Source: Vibrio splendidus (lineage in GTDB: Bacteria > Pseudomonadota > Gammaproteobacteria > Enterobacterales > Vibrionaceae). From it: a DNA stretch of 64,000 nucleotides. Made by a program: the position numbers and the translations under genes. The notes under the pieces are model-generated. The model worked only from the letters and a program-made list of their open reading frames with translations, was not told where the DNA came from and did not search any database. Positions 56,385 to 64,000 of the stretch are shown here, in pieces. Where the stretch lies: assembly GCF_002873455.1 (NCBI RefSeq), contig NZ_MCUN01000007.1, positions 124,001-188,000 on the forward strand. Direction: 5' to 3'. Within the stretch, counting starts at the first letter, position 1. Each line of letters begins with the position of its first letter.

Positions 56385-57947
56385 TTATTTAGCTTGCGCT
56401 GCTGCCGCTTCTAGTTGCTTCAGTTTACCTTGAAGCATGTAAGCATTTTGGTTGAAGTTACCTGGGTTCAACACTTGGCTTTGCTGCATTGGGTAGTCAG
56501 GTAGCGTGTTCATGAACTCTTGCACTTTGCCGCCAACTGGTACGAATAACCACATGTTATCTGCCATCCAACGTAGGTACATGCCCGATTCGTGTGGTGC
56601 TTTTTCGAATGGGTCAGCACGTAGGTGAACAACTTGAGGCCAGTTCGTTTGGAAACGTACTGCATCAACAATGTTACCTTCTAGTACCGCAAATGAAATC
56701 TTGAAGTCATTCCAACGTACTGCGTTTAGCTCAGCGTTAGCAGAGAAGTAAAGCATGCTGTCACGAGGGCCTTTCTCTTCTTTACCTTGGAAGTAAGGTA
56801 GGAAGTTGTAACCATCTAGGTGTACACGCCAGTTTTTACCGTTGTAAGTTGCACCTTTATCAGAAGCAAGTTTATCAACAACTTTTTCATCACCAGCCGC
56901 TGCTAGTAGCGTAGGGATCCAGTCTTGGTGACCCATGATGTCGTTGATCTTAGTTCCCGGTTTGATAGTGCCAGGCCAGCGAACTAGCTGAGGAACACGC
57001 ATGCCGCCTTCGTAAGTTGTACCTTTTTCACCATGGAAGTAAGTTGCACCACCATCAGGCCAAGATACGGTCTCTGCACCGTTATCGGTAGAGTAGATTA
57101 CGATAGTGTTATCTGCGATTTTAAGCTCATCAAGCTTGTCTAGAAGGATACCCACTTGGTCATCGTGCTCTAGCATGCCATCGGCGTAGATGCTGATACC
57201 AGACTTACCTTGGTATTTCTCTTGTAGGCGAGTCCAAACGTGCATACGAGTGGTGTTGTGCCAGATGAAGAATGGTTTGTCCGCTTTCACCGCTTTTTCC
57301 ATGAACGCTAGAGATTCTTCTAGGAACTCTTCATCTGCGTGCTCCATACGCTTACGCGTCATAGGGCCTGTATCTTCAATCTTACCATCGGCAGTCGACT
57401 TGATTACACCACGAGGGCCAAAGTTCTTACGGAACTCAGGGTCTTTAGGGTAGTAGTATGTCTCTGGCTCTTCTTCCGCGTTTAGGTGGTAAAGGTTACC
57501 GAAGAACTGGTCAAAACCGTGGTTCGTTGGAAGGTGTTTGTCTTGGTCACCCATGTGGTTCTTACCGAACTGAGCTGTCATGTAGCCTTGTTCTTTAAGA
57601 AGGTCTGCGATAGTTGGAGCCCAATCAGGGATACCGTGGTCCGAACCCGGCATACCGATAGTCAGTAGACCAGTACGGAAAGGTTCTTGACCCGTTAGGA
57701 ATGCAGCACGACCAGCAGTACACGATTGTTGACCGTAGTGGTCAGTAAATAGTGCGCCTTCGTTAGCAATACGGTCGATGTTAGGTGTTTCGTAACCCAT
57801 CATACCGTTGTTGTATGCACTGATGTTGAATACACCAATGTCATCACCCCAGATAGCAAGAATGTTTGGTTTTTCTGCTGCTGTTGCCGCTGAAGAAGCT
57901 GCTAATAAGCCAACACCTAATGCTAGTTTATTAATTTTAGTACCCAT
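56385..57947 (-). CDS. Secreted type I sulfatase (arylsulfatase family)
   Basis: A 520-residue exported sulfatase (signal peptide ending AATAAEKP). Metal ligands Asp-35/Asp-36 are in IWGDDIG; the formylglycine precursor Cys-76 sits in SCTAGR (C-x-A-x-R class); YSTDNG and the later HGEKGTTYEGGMRVP Lys/His region match the fold. It hydrolyses sulfate esters in the periplasm or outside; substrate unknown. Activation needs a formylglycine-generating enzyme, not seen in the window. It is divergent from, and paralogous to, the gene at 58295. Confidence 0.9.
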   Translation of the reverse strand: MGTKINKLALGVGLLAASSAATAAEKPNILAIWGDDIGVFNISAYNNGMMGYETPNIDRIANEGALFTDHYGQQSCTAGRAAFLTGQEPFRTGLLTIGMPGSDHGIPDWAPTIADLLKEQGYMTAQFGKNHMGDQDKHLPTNHGFDQFFGNLYHLNAEEEPETYYYPKDPEFRKNFGPRGVIKSTADGKIEDTGPMTRKRMEHADEEFLEESLAFMEKAVKADKPFFIWHNTTRMHVWTRLQEKYQGKSGISIYADGMLEHDDQVGILLDKLDELKIADNTIVIYSTDNGAETVSWPDGGATYFHGEKGTTYEGGMRVPQLVRWPGTIKPGTKINDIMGHQDWIPTLLAAAGDEKVVDKLASDKGATYNGKNWRVHLDGYNFLPYFQGKEEKGPRDSMLYFSANAELNAVRWNDFKISFAVLEGNIVDAVRFQTNWPQVVHLRADPFEKAPHESGMYLRWMADNMWLFVPVGGKVQEFMNTLPDYPMQQSQVLNPGNFNQNAYMLQGKLKQLEAAAAQAK

Positions 57948-58041
57948 AAGGACTCCGATTCACTTTTAAGATTAATGCGTTAGAACAACGCATCGATGAG
58001 CAAATGTTATTCTCAAAATTTCGTTACGTCCTTTTATAGTG

Positions 58042-58062
58042 CTTATAACCAATCGTTATGAG
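58042..58062. promoter_or_regulatory. Dyad motif shared with the MoxR upstream region
   Basis: CTTATAACCAATCGTTATGAG contains ATAAC-N5-GTTAT and lies 95 bases before the minus-strand sulfatase start. Nearly the same sequence occurs at 62543-62568. The form fits a LysR-type regulator site. Confidence 0.5.
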
Positions 58063-58294
58063 GTGTATTTAAGCTATTGATTATATTAGTTTTAGGTTGG
58101 TGGTCTGAAGAAACCCTTAGATAACATGTGTGATCCTTATCATGTTTGTTACCGTAAACCTTATCGATGATTTCTGCATCCGTATCTGAATTGAAAATGA
58201 TAAAAAGATTAATAGCTTAGCGAGCCTCGCGCATGCTCAAGAAATGGACTATACGTTGTAGGGCAGGATGCAAATAACTTAAGAAGAGGTTTCT

Positions 58295-59842
58295 ATGACA
58301 GCGAAATATGGCGTTAAACGTCGTTTAGCGATTTTGGGTACGGCGATGATGGCGGCTTCTACCACCACATTCGCAGCTGAAAAACCGAATATTCTCGTGA
58401 TTTGGGGGGATGATATTGGGCAGTCTAATGTTAGCGCATATACCTTTGGTTTAATGGGTTACAAAACGCCTAATATTGATAGCATCGCCAAAGAAGGGAT
58501 GATGTTTACCGATTATTACGCAGAACAATCGTGTACCGCGGGTCGCTCCACCTTTATTACGGGACAAAGCGTATTGCGAACGGGTTTGAGTAAAGTAGGT
58601 TTGCCGGGGGCAGACATTGGTTTGCAAGCGGAAGACGCGACAATTGCAGAAATGCTAAAACCCATGGGTTATATGACAGGTCAATTTGGTAAAAACCACC
58701 TTGGCGACAAAGATGAATTTCTTCCAACAGCACACGGGTTTGACGAATTTTTTGGCAACCTTTACCACCTGAACGCTGAAGAAGAACCAGAAAATGAAGA
58801 TTACCCAACCGACCCTGAGTTCCGTAAGAAGTTTGGTCCTCGTGGTGTCATCAAGTCATTTGCTGATGGCAAGATTGAAGATACTGGTCCTTTGACGCGT
58901 AAGCGTATGGAAACTGTCGATGAAGAAACACTCGACGCGGCACTTGATTTCATGGATCGCGCAGTGAAAGCGGACAAACCATTCTTCGTTTGGTGGAACG
59001 CAACACGAATGCACTTTAGAACGCACGTGAAAGCCGATAGTAAAGGTGTGACCGGTGTCGGTAACTACGCTGATGGTATGGTTGAGCACGATCGACACGT
59101 TGGGCAACTATTGAAGCAAGTGGATGAGTTGGGAATCAAAGATAACACGATTGTTTTCTATTCAACGGATAACGGTCCACACATGAACTCTTGGCCTGAT
59201 GCGGGTACAACCCCGTTCCGTGGCGAGAAAAACACTAACTGGGAAGGCGCATACCGTGTACCTGCAATGGTTCGCTGGCCTGGTAAGATTGAACCAGGAA
59301 CCGTATCCAACGAAATCATGCATCATATGGACTGGATGCCAACCTTCGTTGCCGCTGCCGGTGATGACCAAATCAAAGAGAAACTACTGAAAGGTCATAC
59401 TGCGGGTGATAAAACGTTTAAGGTTCACTTAGATGGTTACAACTTCCTTCCTTACCTAACGGGTGAAGAAGAAAAAGGCCGTCGTTCAGAGATCTTCTAC
59501 TTTACCGATGATGGTGATTTAGCGGCGCTTCGTTATAACCAATGGAAAGCGGTGTTCATGGAGCAACGTGCAACGGGTACCATGCAGATTTGGTCAGAAC
59601 CGTTCGTGACGTTACGTCTTCCTAAGCTGTTTAACCTGCGTATGGACCCATACGAAAACGCAGATATTACATCGAATACATATTATGACTGGTTGTTAGA
59701 TCATGCTTATATGTTCGTTCCTGCGCAAGCGTATGTAGGCGAGTTCTTAGAAACGTTTGCCGAATACCCACCACGCCAAAAAGCGGCAAGCTTTAGCTTG
59801 GATCAGGTTATGGAAAAACTTCAAGAGAACCATAATAAGTAA
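58295..59842 (+). CDS. Secreted type I sulfatase, paralogue of the preceding
   Basis: A 515-residue exported sulfatase (signal peptide ending TTFAAEKP) with Cys-80 in SCTAGRSTF, metal ligands in IWGDDIG and YSTDNGPH. It aligns closely through TGQFGKNH, FDEFFGNLYHLNAEEEPE and FGPRGVIKS with the divergent copy at 56385, indicating local duplication followed by divergence. Substrate may differ. Strong terminator at 59871. Confidence 0.9.
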   Translation: MTAKYGVKRRLAILGTAMMAASTTTFAAEKPNILVIWGDDIGQSNVSAYTFGLMGYKTPNIDSIAKEGMMFTDYYAEQSCTAGRSTFITGQSVLRTGLSKVGLPGADIGLQAEDATIAEMLKPMGYMTGQFGKNHLGDKDEFLPTAHGFDEFFGNLYHLNAEEEPENEDYPTDPEFRKKFGPRGVIKSFADGKIEDTGPLTRKRMETVDEETLDAALDFMDRAVKADKPFFVWWNATRMHFRTHVKADSKGVTGVGNYADGMVEHDRHVGQLLKQVDELGIKDNTIVFYSTDNGPHMNSWPDAGTTPFRGEKNTNWEGAYRVPAMVRWPGKIEPGTVSNEIMHHMDWMPTFVAAAGDDQIKEKLLKGHTAGDKTFKVHLDGYNFLPYLTGEEEKGRRSEIFYFTDDGDLAALRYNQWKAVFMEQRATGTMQIWSEPFVTLRLPKLFNLRMDPYENADITSNTYYDWLLDHAYMFVPAQAYVGEFLETFAEYPPRQKAASFSLDQVMEKLQENHNK

Positions 59843-59870
59843 ACTGTTACACAGTGAAACTGATAACACG

Positions 59871-59897
59871 AAAGAGCTCCTAGGAGCTCTTTTTTTA
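59871..59897 (+). terminator. Rho-independent terminator of the plus-strand sulfatase
   Basis: Perfect 22-base palindrome AAAGAGCTCCT / AGGAGCTCTTT followed by a seven-T run. Confidence 0.88.
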
Positions 59898-60033
59898 TGC
59901 GCATATCGATGAGTAATCACGAGTCGTGAATATGAGTCACAACTATGGAGCTAACTGCTACTAAATAATTGTAATTCGGTTGTTTTTACGTCTACCTTAT
60001 TAAGCATAAGGATGTATAAAAACAAGGAATGTT

Positions 60034-62466
60034 ATGTCTGCATGGTTGTGCTCACTAGTGAACGGATTGAAACACCAGCGAGCTGCAGTATTATCCGCAA
60101 TATTGTCTTTACTCAATTTACCGATACTTATGTTATCGATGCTGAGTTTCAATGTGTATGCCAATGAACAAGTGTCGTCAGTTGGTTCAAAAGCTTTATT
60201 TACAGAATCAGAATCAGCCAACTCTCAAGCTACGTATGTAGGCTCTGAGGCTTGTGTTGATTGTCACAGCGCAGAAGTCGAAGCGTGGCAAGGCTCTCAT
60301 CATGATATGGCGATGAAGCACGCGACTGATGAATCGGTATTGGGCGACTTCAACGATCAAACCGTTACCCACAAAGGAAAACCCAACCGATTTTTTCGCA
60401 AAGGCGATGATTTCTGGGTCAACATCGAAGGGCCAAACGGGCAATTCAAAGATTACAAAATCAGCTATACCTTTGCCTTTGAACCACTACAACAGTACAT
60501 GGTTGAGTTTGAAGACGGTCGTGTACAGTTGATTCCTTTCGCTTGGGATTCTCGCACTGAGGACGAAGGAGGCCAACGCTGGTTTAACCTCTACCCGGAT
60601 ACCACCAACACTGATGAATTCTACTGGACCAATAGCGGTCAAAACTGGAACTTCATGTGTGCTGATTGCCATTCAACGAACCTAGAAAAGAACTACGACA
60701 GCGCAAGTAATACTTACAACACTACTTGGTCTGAGATTAATGTCGGTTGTGAAGCCTGTCATGGCCCTGCGAGTGAGCACGTTGAGCAGGCCCAGTTAGC
60801 AAAAGCTCAATTAACCAAAGAGCAGTCAGCAAAAGCTAACGGCGGAAAGGATGCTCAAGTCTCGGCGCATTATGGCTTTGATCGCGACTTGTCGAAGTCG
60901 GTGAAAGAGTGGGTCTACCAAGAGGGCAACTCAACCCTGCAACCAAAAGACATCATCCATACCAACCAAGTCCAAACCTGTGCTCAGTGCCACAGCCGAC
61001 GAACTCAGTTAAATGAAACGGGTGATCACGTGAACGGGTCTTTCTTTGATGAGTATCGTTTGAGCTTGATTACTCCTGAGCTTTACCATAACGATGGTCA
61101 AATCTACGATGAAGATTATGTTTACGGCTCTTTTCTTCAATCGGCGATGGCTGAAAAAGGCGTCACATGTACTAACTGTCACGATCCTCATACCGCAGAA
61201 TTAAAGATTGCAGAGGAAGCCGTATGTAGCCAATGTCACATTGCTTCCGAATACACGCCTGAAAAGCACACCTTCCACGAAGCGAATACCGAAGCTTCAC
61301 AATGTACGACTTGTCACATGCCAGAAACGACGTACATGGAGGTCGACCCAAGACGTGACCACAGTTGGCATATCCCGCGGCCAGATATTAGCCAACACAT
61401 TAAAACACCGAACGTGTGTACCAGTTGTCATGAAGACCAAACCGACCAGTGGGCAGATAAACAAATTGGCGAATGGTTCCCTGATTCTAAGTATCGTAAT
61501 CAACAGCACTTTGCCGTTGCCTTTTATGCTGACTCAATAGGGCACAGAGGTGCAGAGGATGCGTTGGCATACTCGGCTCAGGACTCCAGCTTAAGCAATA
61601 TCATTCGTGCATCTAGCTTAGAACGTTTGGGCGGCAATACGGGTAAGAATACGCTTATCTCGCTAGCAAGAGCGGTGAAACATGATGATGAAATGATCCG
61701 TTTGGGCGTTGTGCAAGGCTCGTTTGGTTTCACGTTCACTGACCGTTGGCAGATTTTAGAGCCGCTACTGAAAGACCCTGTATTGTCGATTCGTTCAGAA
61801 ACTGCAGGCGCGCTAGTACGTTACTGGGGAGAAATGAACCCTCTGCAGAAAGATCAAATCAAGCCTGCATTGGAAGAGTACATTGAGATACAGCAATTTA
61901 ATGCCGACAGAGGGTTTGGACGTACTAACCTAGGTAATGTTTACCGAGATTTAGGTCAGCACGACAAAGCGATTGAGTTTTATCTAGGCGCTATCGAGAT
62001 AGAGCCTTATTTCGAGAACAGTTATGCCAACTTGGCTGATTTGTATCGCGCACTTGGCGACGAGCCAAAAGCATTAGCGACACTGAAACAAGGTATTCAA
62101 GCTCAACCAAAATCGAGTGTATTACCATACAGCACAGGGTTATCTCTGCTTCGTGTGAAAGATTACGAACAAGCAACGACGTACCTTAAACAAGCGGCGG
62201 AAACTGCACAAACCGATCCGCAATATTGGTATGTGTATGGGTTGGCTTTGGAGAAGTCTGATGTGCTTGCTGCAAGTAAATCACTGAACAAGGCTTACCA
62301 ATTTAGTCGCAACCCACAGCATCTGTATGCCCAATGTGAAGTGTTGGCGCGAAACAGTCATAAACCGGGCGCACCAAAGGCGTTTGAGCAATGTATTTCA
62401 TCATTGAGCAAAGTAGCACCTCCGGAGGCAATTCAGCAGTTGAAAGCAAAAGCACTTAGCAAGTAG
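60034..62466 (+). CDS. Octahaem c-type cytochrome with C-terminal repeat (TPR) domain
   Basis: An 810-residue periplasmic protein. A hydrophobic N-terminal segment (about residues 20-43) serves as signal or anchor. Eight CXXCH haem sites are at residues 74, 209, 239, 316, 379, 398, 424 and 462 (first Cys). After residue 480 come helical repeats, with TPR-like AIEFYLGAIEIEPYFENSYAN and ALATLKQGIQAQPKS (about 630-760). This layout is found in a family of multihaem cytochromes of unknown electron partner. It sits between the sulfatases and moxR, with its own ribosome site (AAGGAATG). Confidence 0.85.
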   Translation: MSAWLCSLVNGLKHQRAAVLSAILSLLNLPILMLSMLSFNVYANEQVSSVGSKALFTESESANSQATYVGSEACVDCHSAEVEAWQGSHHDMAMKHATDESVLGDFNDQTVTHKGKPNRFFRKGDDFWVNIEGPNGQFKDYKISYTFAFEPLQQYMVEFEDGRVQLIPFAWDSRTEDEGGQRWFNLYPDTTNTDEFYWTNSGQNWNFMCADCHSTNLEKNYDSASNTYNTTWSEINVGCEACHGPASEHVEQAQLAKAQLTKEQSAKANGGKDAQVSAHYGFDRDLSKSVKEWVYQEGNSTLQPKDIIHTNQVQTCAQCHSRRTQLNETGDHVNGSFFDEYRLSLITPELYHNDGQIYDEDYVYGSFLQSAMAEKGVTCTNCHDPHTAELKIAEEAVCSQCHIASEYTPEKHTFHEANTEASQCTTCHMPETTYMEVDPRRDHSWHIPRPDISQHIKTPNVCTSCHEDQTDQWADKQIGEWFPDSKYRNQQHFAVAFYADSIGHRGAEDALAYSAQDSSLSNIIRASSLERLGGNTGKNTLISLARAVKHDDEMIRLGVVQGSFGFTFTDRWQILEPLLKDPVLSIRSETAGALVRYWGEMNPLQKDQIKPALEEYIEIQQFNADRGFGRTNLGNVYRDLGQHDKAIEFYLGAIEIEPYFENSYANLADLYRALGDEPKALATLKQGIQAQPKSSVLPYSTGLSLLRVKDYEQATTYLKQAAETAQTDPQYWYVYGLALEKSDVLAASKSLNKAYQFSRNPQHLYAQCEVLARNSHKPGAPKAFEQCISSLSKVAPPEAIQQLKAKALSK

Positions 62467-62542
62467 AAAGCACTTATCGAGCAACAAGTTAAGCTGAAAT
62501 AGAGCGCCATGATCAACGTGGCGATACGCTTATAAATTTATG

Positions 62543-62568
62543 GTGCTTATAACTAATAGTTATGGGGT
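62543..62568. promoter_or_regulatory. Second copy of the sulfatase-region dyad, before moxR
   Basis: GTGCTTATAACTAATAGTTATGGGGT holds ATAAC-N5-GTTAT (62549-62563) and matches the 58039-58064 copy at about 21 of 26 positions. It ends about 46 bases before the moxR start. Confidence 0.5.
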
Positions 62569-62613
62569 TTGTGAGTAGGATGTACGCAGCCAGATTGAAT
62601 TAAGGGAAGACCT

Positions 62614-63597
62614 ATGAACCATGCGCAACAAGCAATAAACCAACTGATTGAACAAACAGAGAAAAGTGTTATCGGTCAGAGCCACGTCGTTCGGGCTCTG
62701 GTGATAGGGTTATTGACCAATGGCCATGTGCTTCTAGAAGGGCTTCCCGGTACAGCAAAAACGCGTTCGGTGAAGTCGTTGGCGAATTTACTGAATACAA
62801 GCTTTGGCCGTATTCAGTTTACGCCCGATCTCCTGCCATCTGATGTAACGGGTACTGAAGTGTATCAAGAGCTAGATGGTAAACCTCAACTGCATTTCCA
62901 ACCGGGTCCTATTTTCAATAGCATTGTTCTGGCCGATGAAGTGAACCGTGCTCCAGCGAAGGTGCAAGCGGCACTGCTTGAAGCGATGGCGGAAGGGACG
63001 ATAACCGTAGGCGGTCAAACTCATATCCTTCCAGACCTGTTCATGGTGTTAGCGACTCAAAACCCAGTTGAACAAGAAGGTACGTATCCACTACCGGAAG
63101 CGCAAATGGACCGTTTCATTATGAAGGTGACGGTCGACTACCCAGAGGATGAAGCTGAGCGCGACATCATTCGACTAGTGCGCAGTGAGGAGCTAGGCAG
63201 CGAAACGAGCTCAGAGCTAGTCACACCGCAACACATCGAACCTGAATTGGTACTTGAGGCTCGTCGTCAACTCCCAGAAATTGCCGTTTCCGAATTAGTT
63301 GAGAATTACATCGTGGCCTTGGTAATGGCAACGCGAAAACCTGAGCGTTATCCAGAATCAGACTTATCGAAATGGATTGAAATTGGTTCAAGTCCTAGAG
63401 CTTCAATTTCATTAGATAAATGTGCTCGCGCTTATGCATGGCTACAAGGGCGTGACCACGTCACTTTAGATGATGTGCGTGCTATGTTGCCAACCGTATT
63501 AGGCCACCGATTCTCGTTGTCTTACGATGCATTGGCCGATGGTGTTGACCATCAAAGAGTGGTTGAAGAACTGCTTGATAATGTTGAGATCGGATAA
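62614..63597 (+). CDS. MoxR-family AAA+ ATPase
   Basis: A 327-residue AAA+ chaperone-like ATPase. Walker A LLEGLPGTAKT, Walker B IVLADEVNRAPAKVQ, sensor 1 ATQNPVEQEGTYPLPEAQMDRF and sensor 2 region SPRASISLDKCARAYAW are present. MoxR proteins act with DUF58 and VWA proteins in protein maturation or envelope stress functions; the DUF58 gene follows by 12 bases. In Bacteroidetes and others, such operons sit with sulfatases or respiratory proteins. Confidence 0.92.
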   Translation: MNHAQQAINQLIEQTEKSVIGQSHVVRALVIGLLTNGHVLLEGLPGTAKTRSVKSLANLLNTSFGRIQFTPDLLPSDVTGTEVYQELDGKPQLHFQPGPIFNSIVLADEVNRAPAKVQAALLEAMAEGTITVGGQTHILPDLFMVLATQNPVEQEGTYPLPEAQMDRFIMKVTVDYPEDEAERDIIRLVRSEELGSETSSELVTPQHIEPELVLEARRQLPEIAVSELVENYIVALVMATRKPERYPESDLSKWIEIGSSPRASISLDKCARAYAWLQGRDHVTLDDVRAMLPTVLGHRFSLSYDALADGVDHQRVVEELLDNVEIG

Positions 63598-63609
63598 CTA
63601 GGGGGCGTT

Positions 63610-64000
63610 ATGGCGAAGCCAACACAAGCTCCCAAATCACAAGGCCTTGATCCACGACTATATTGTGACTATTCAAGGTTAGTGCGAATTCAGGCTCAAG
63701 CTGAGTCTTTCTCTCTGCTACCACATCTAAAAGCGGGCAGCGTACTTTCGGGCAGACATAACTCTCTGTTCCGTGGCCGTGGTTTGAATTTTGAGGAGCT
63801 GCGTCACTACCAACTTGGTGATGATATTCGTAACCTCGATTGGAAAGTCACGATGCGAACGGGTAAACCTCATGTTCGCAGCTATACCGAAGAGAAAGAC
63901 CGAAATGTAATGATCTGTGTTGATCAGCGCAGTTCAATGTTTTTTGCCTCTCAAGACACTATGAAATCCGTTGTCGCTGCCGAAGTGGCGGCATTGTGTG
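63610..64000 (+). CDS. DUF58 protein (partial, truncated by window end)
   Basis: The first 130 codons of a DUF58 (MoxR-associated, VWA-like) gene: LKAGSVLSGRHNSLFRGRG, FEELRHYQLGDDIRNLDWKVT and MICVDQRSSM are standard marks. Start ATG at 63610 after GGGGG. It continues beyond the window and probably precedes VWA/BatD-type genes. Confidence 0.9.
   Translation, partial: MAKPTQAPKSQGLDPRLYCDYSRLVRIQAQAESFSLLPHLKAGSVLSGRHNSLFRGRGLNFEELRHYQLGDDIRNLDWKVTMRTGKPHVRSYTEEKDRNVMICVDQRSSMFFASQDTMKSVVAAEVAALC

Overview
The window looks like part of a marine Vibrio genome, probably the secondary chromosome of a Splendidus-clade relative. The evidence is: a Vibrio-type adenine riboswitch in front of adenosine deaminase, a complete F-type ATP synthase operon in accessory surroundings, an NspS/MbaA-like polyamine-signalling pair, and moderate GC with frequent GTG/TTG starts. 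This placement is inferred from gene content, not from a marker gene. I found no rRNA, tRNA, CRISPR array, integrase or insertion sequence.

Layout. 1-1.6 kb: ribose operon start (rbsD, partial rbsA) with two perfect RbsR/LacI-type operators. 1.6-4.2 kb: ToxR-type winged-helix regulator, a small outer-membrane barrel protein and a secreted-nuclease-like EEP protein. 4.6-10.3 kb: yejABEF peptide/microcin C-type ABC importer. 10.4-13.1 kb: S4 RNA-binding protein with a Lys-rich tail, then a divergent LysR/nitrilase pair. 13.2-20.1 kb: atpIBEFHAGDC on the minus strand. 20.1-21.0 kb: a long non-coding stretch with direct repeats and a hairpin cluster. 21.0-30.0 kb: a catabolic locus (LysR, RidA, aldehyde dehydrogenase, atypical M19 dipeptidase homologue, BCCT transporter, two proteins of unknown function). 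30.3-32.6 kb: proline iminopeptidase and small proteins. 32.8-37.5 kb: a divergent cbb3 oxidase operon (cytochrome c, ccoN, ccoO, ccoP) whose CcoP is fused to a three-haem dehydrogenase cytochrome, giving five CXXCH motifs. 37.9-43.3 kb: a SUOX-fold protein with a catalytically degenerate GGDEF membrane protein, then an NspS/MbaA-like operon. 44-51.9 kb: single genes (PhzF, YgjV-like, two GNATs, fasciclin, riboswitch plus add, Crp/Fnr-type regulator, DUF2057). 52.0-56.0 kb: di-haem peroxidase, hybrid histidine kinase and membrane protein in one operon. 56.4-64 kb: two divergent sulfatases, an octahaem TPR cytochrome, and the start of a MoxR/DUF58 operon that runs off the window.

Themes. Respiration and redox dominate: a second ATP synthase, an alternative high-affinity-type oxidase, a membrane-anchored peroxidase and an octahaem cytochrome. 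Nutrient scavenging is the second theme: ribose, peptides, nitriles/amides, a probable betaine-like compound, purines and sulfate esters. Two signalling clusters contain altered GGDEF domains. The strongest candidates for something undescribed are the CcoP-triheme fusion and the RidA/ALDH/M19/BCCT/DUF3726 locus. Weaker ones are the hairpin cluster near 20.8 kb, a 15-bp tandem repeat near 43.6 kb, and a dyad shared by the sulfatase and MoxR upstream regions.
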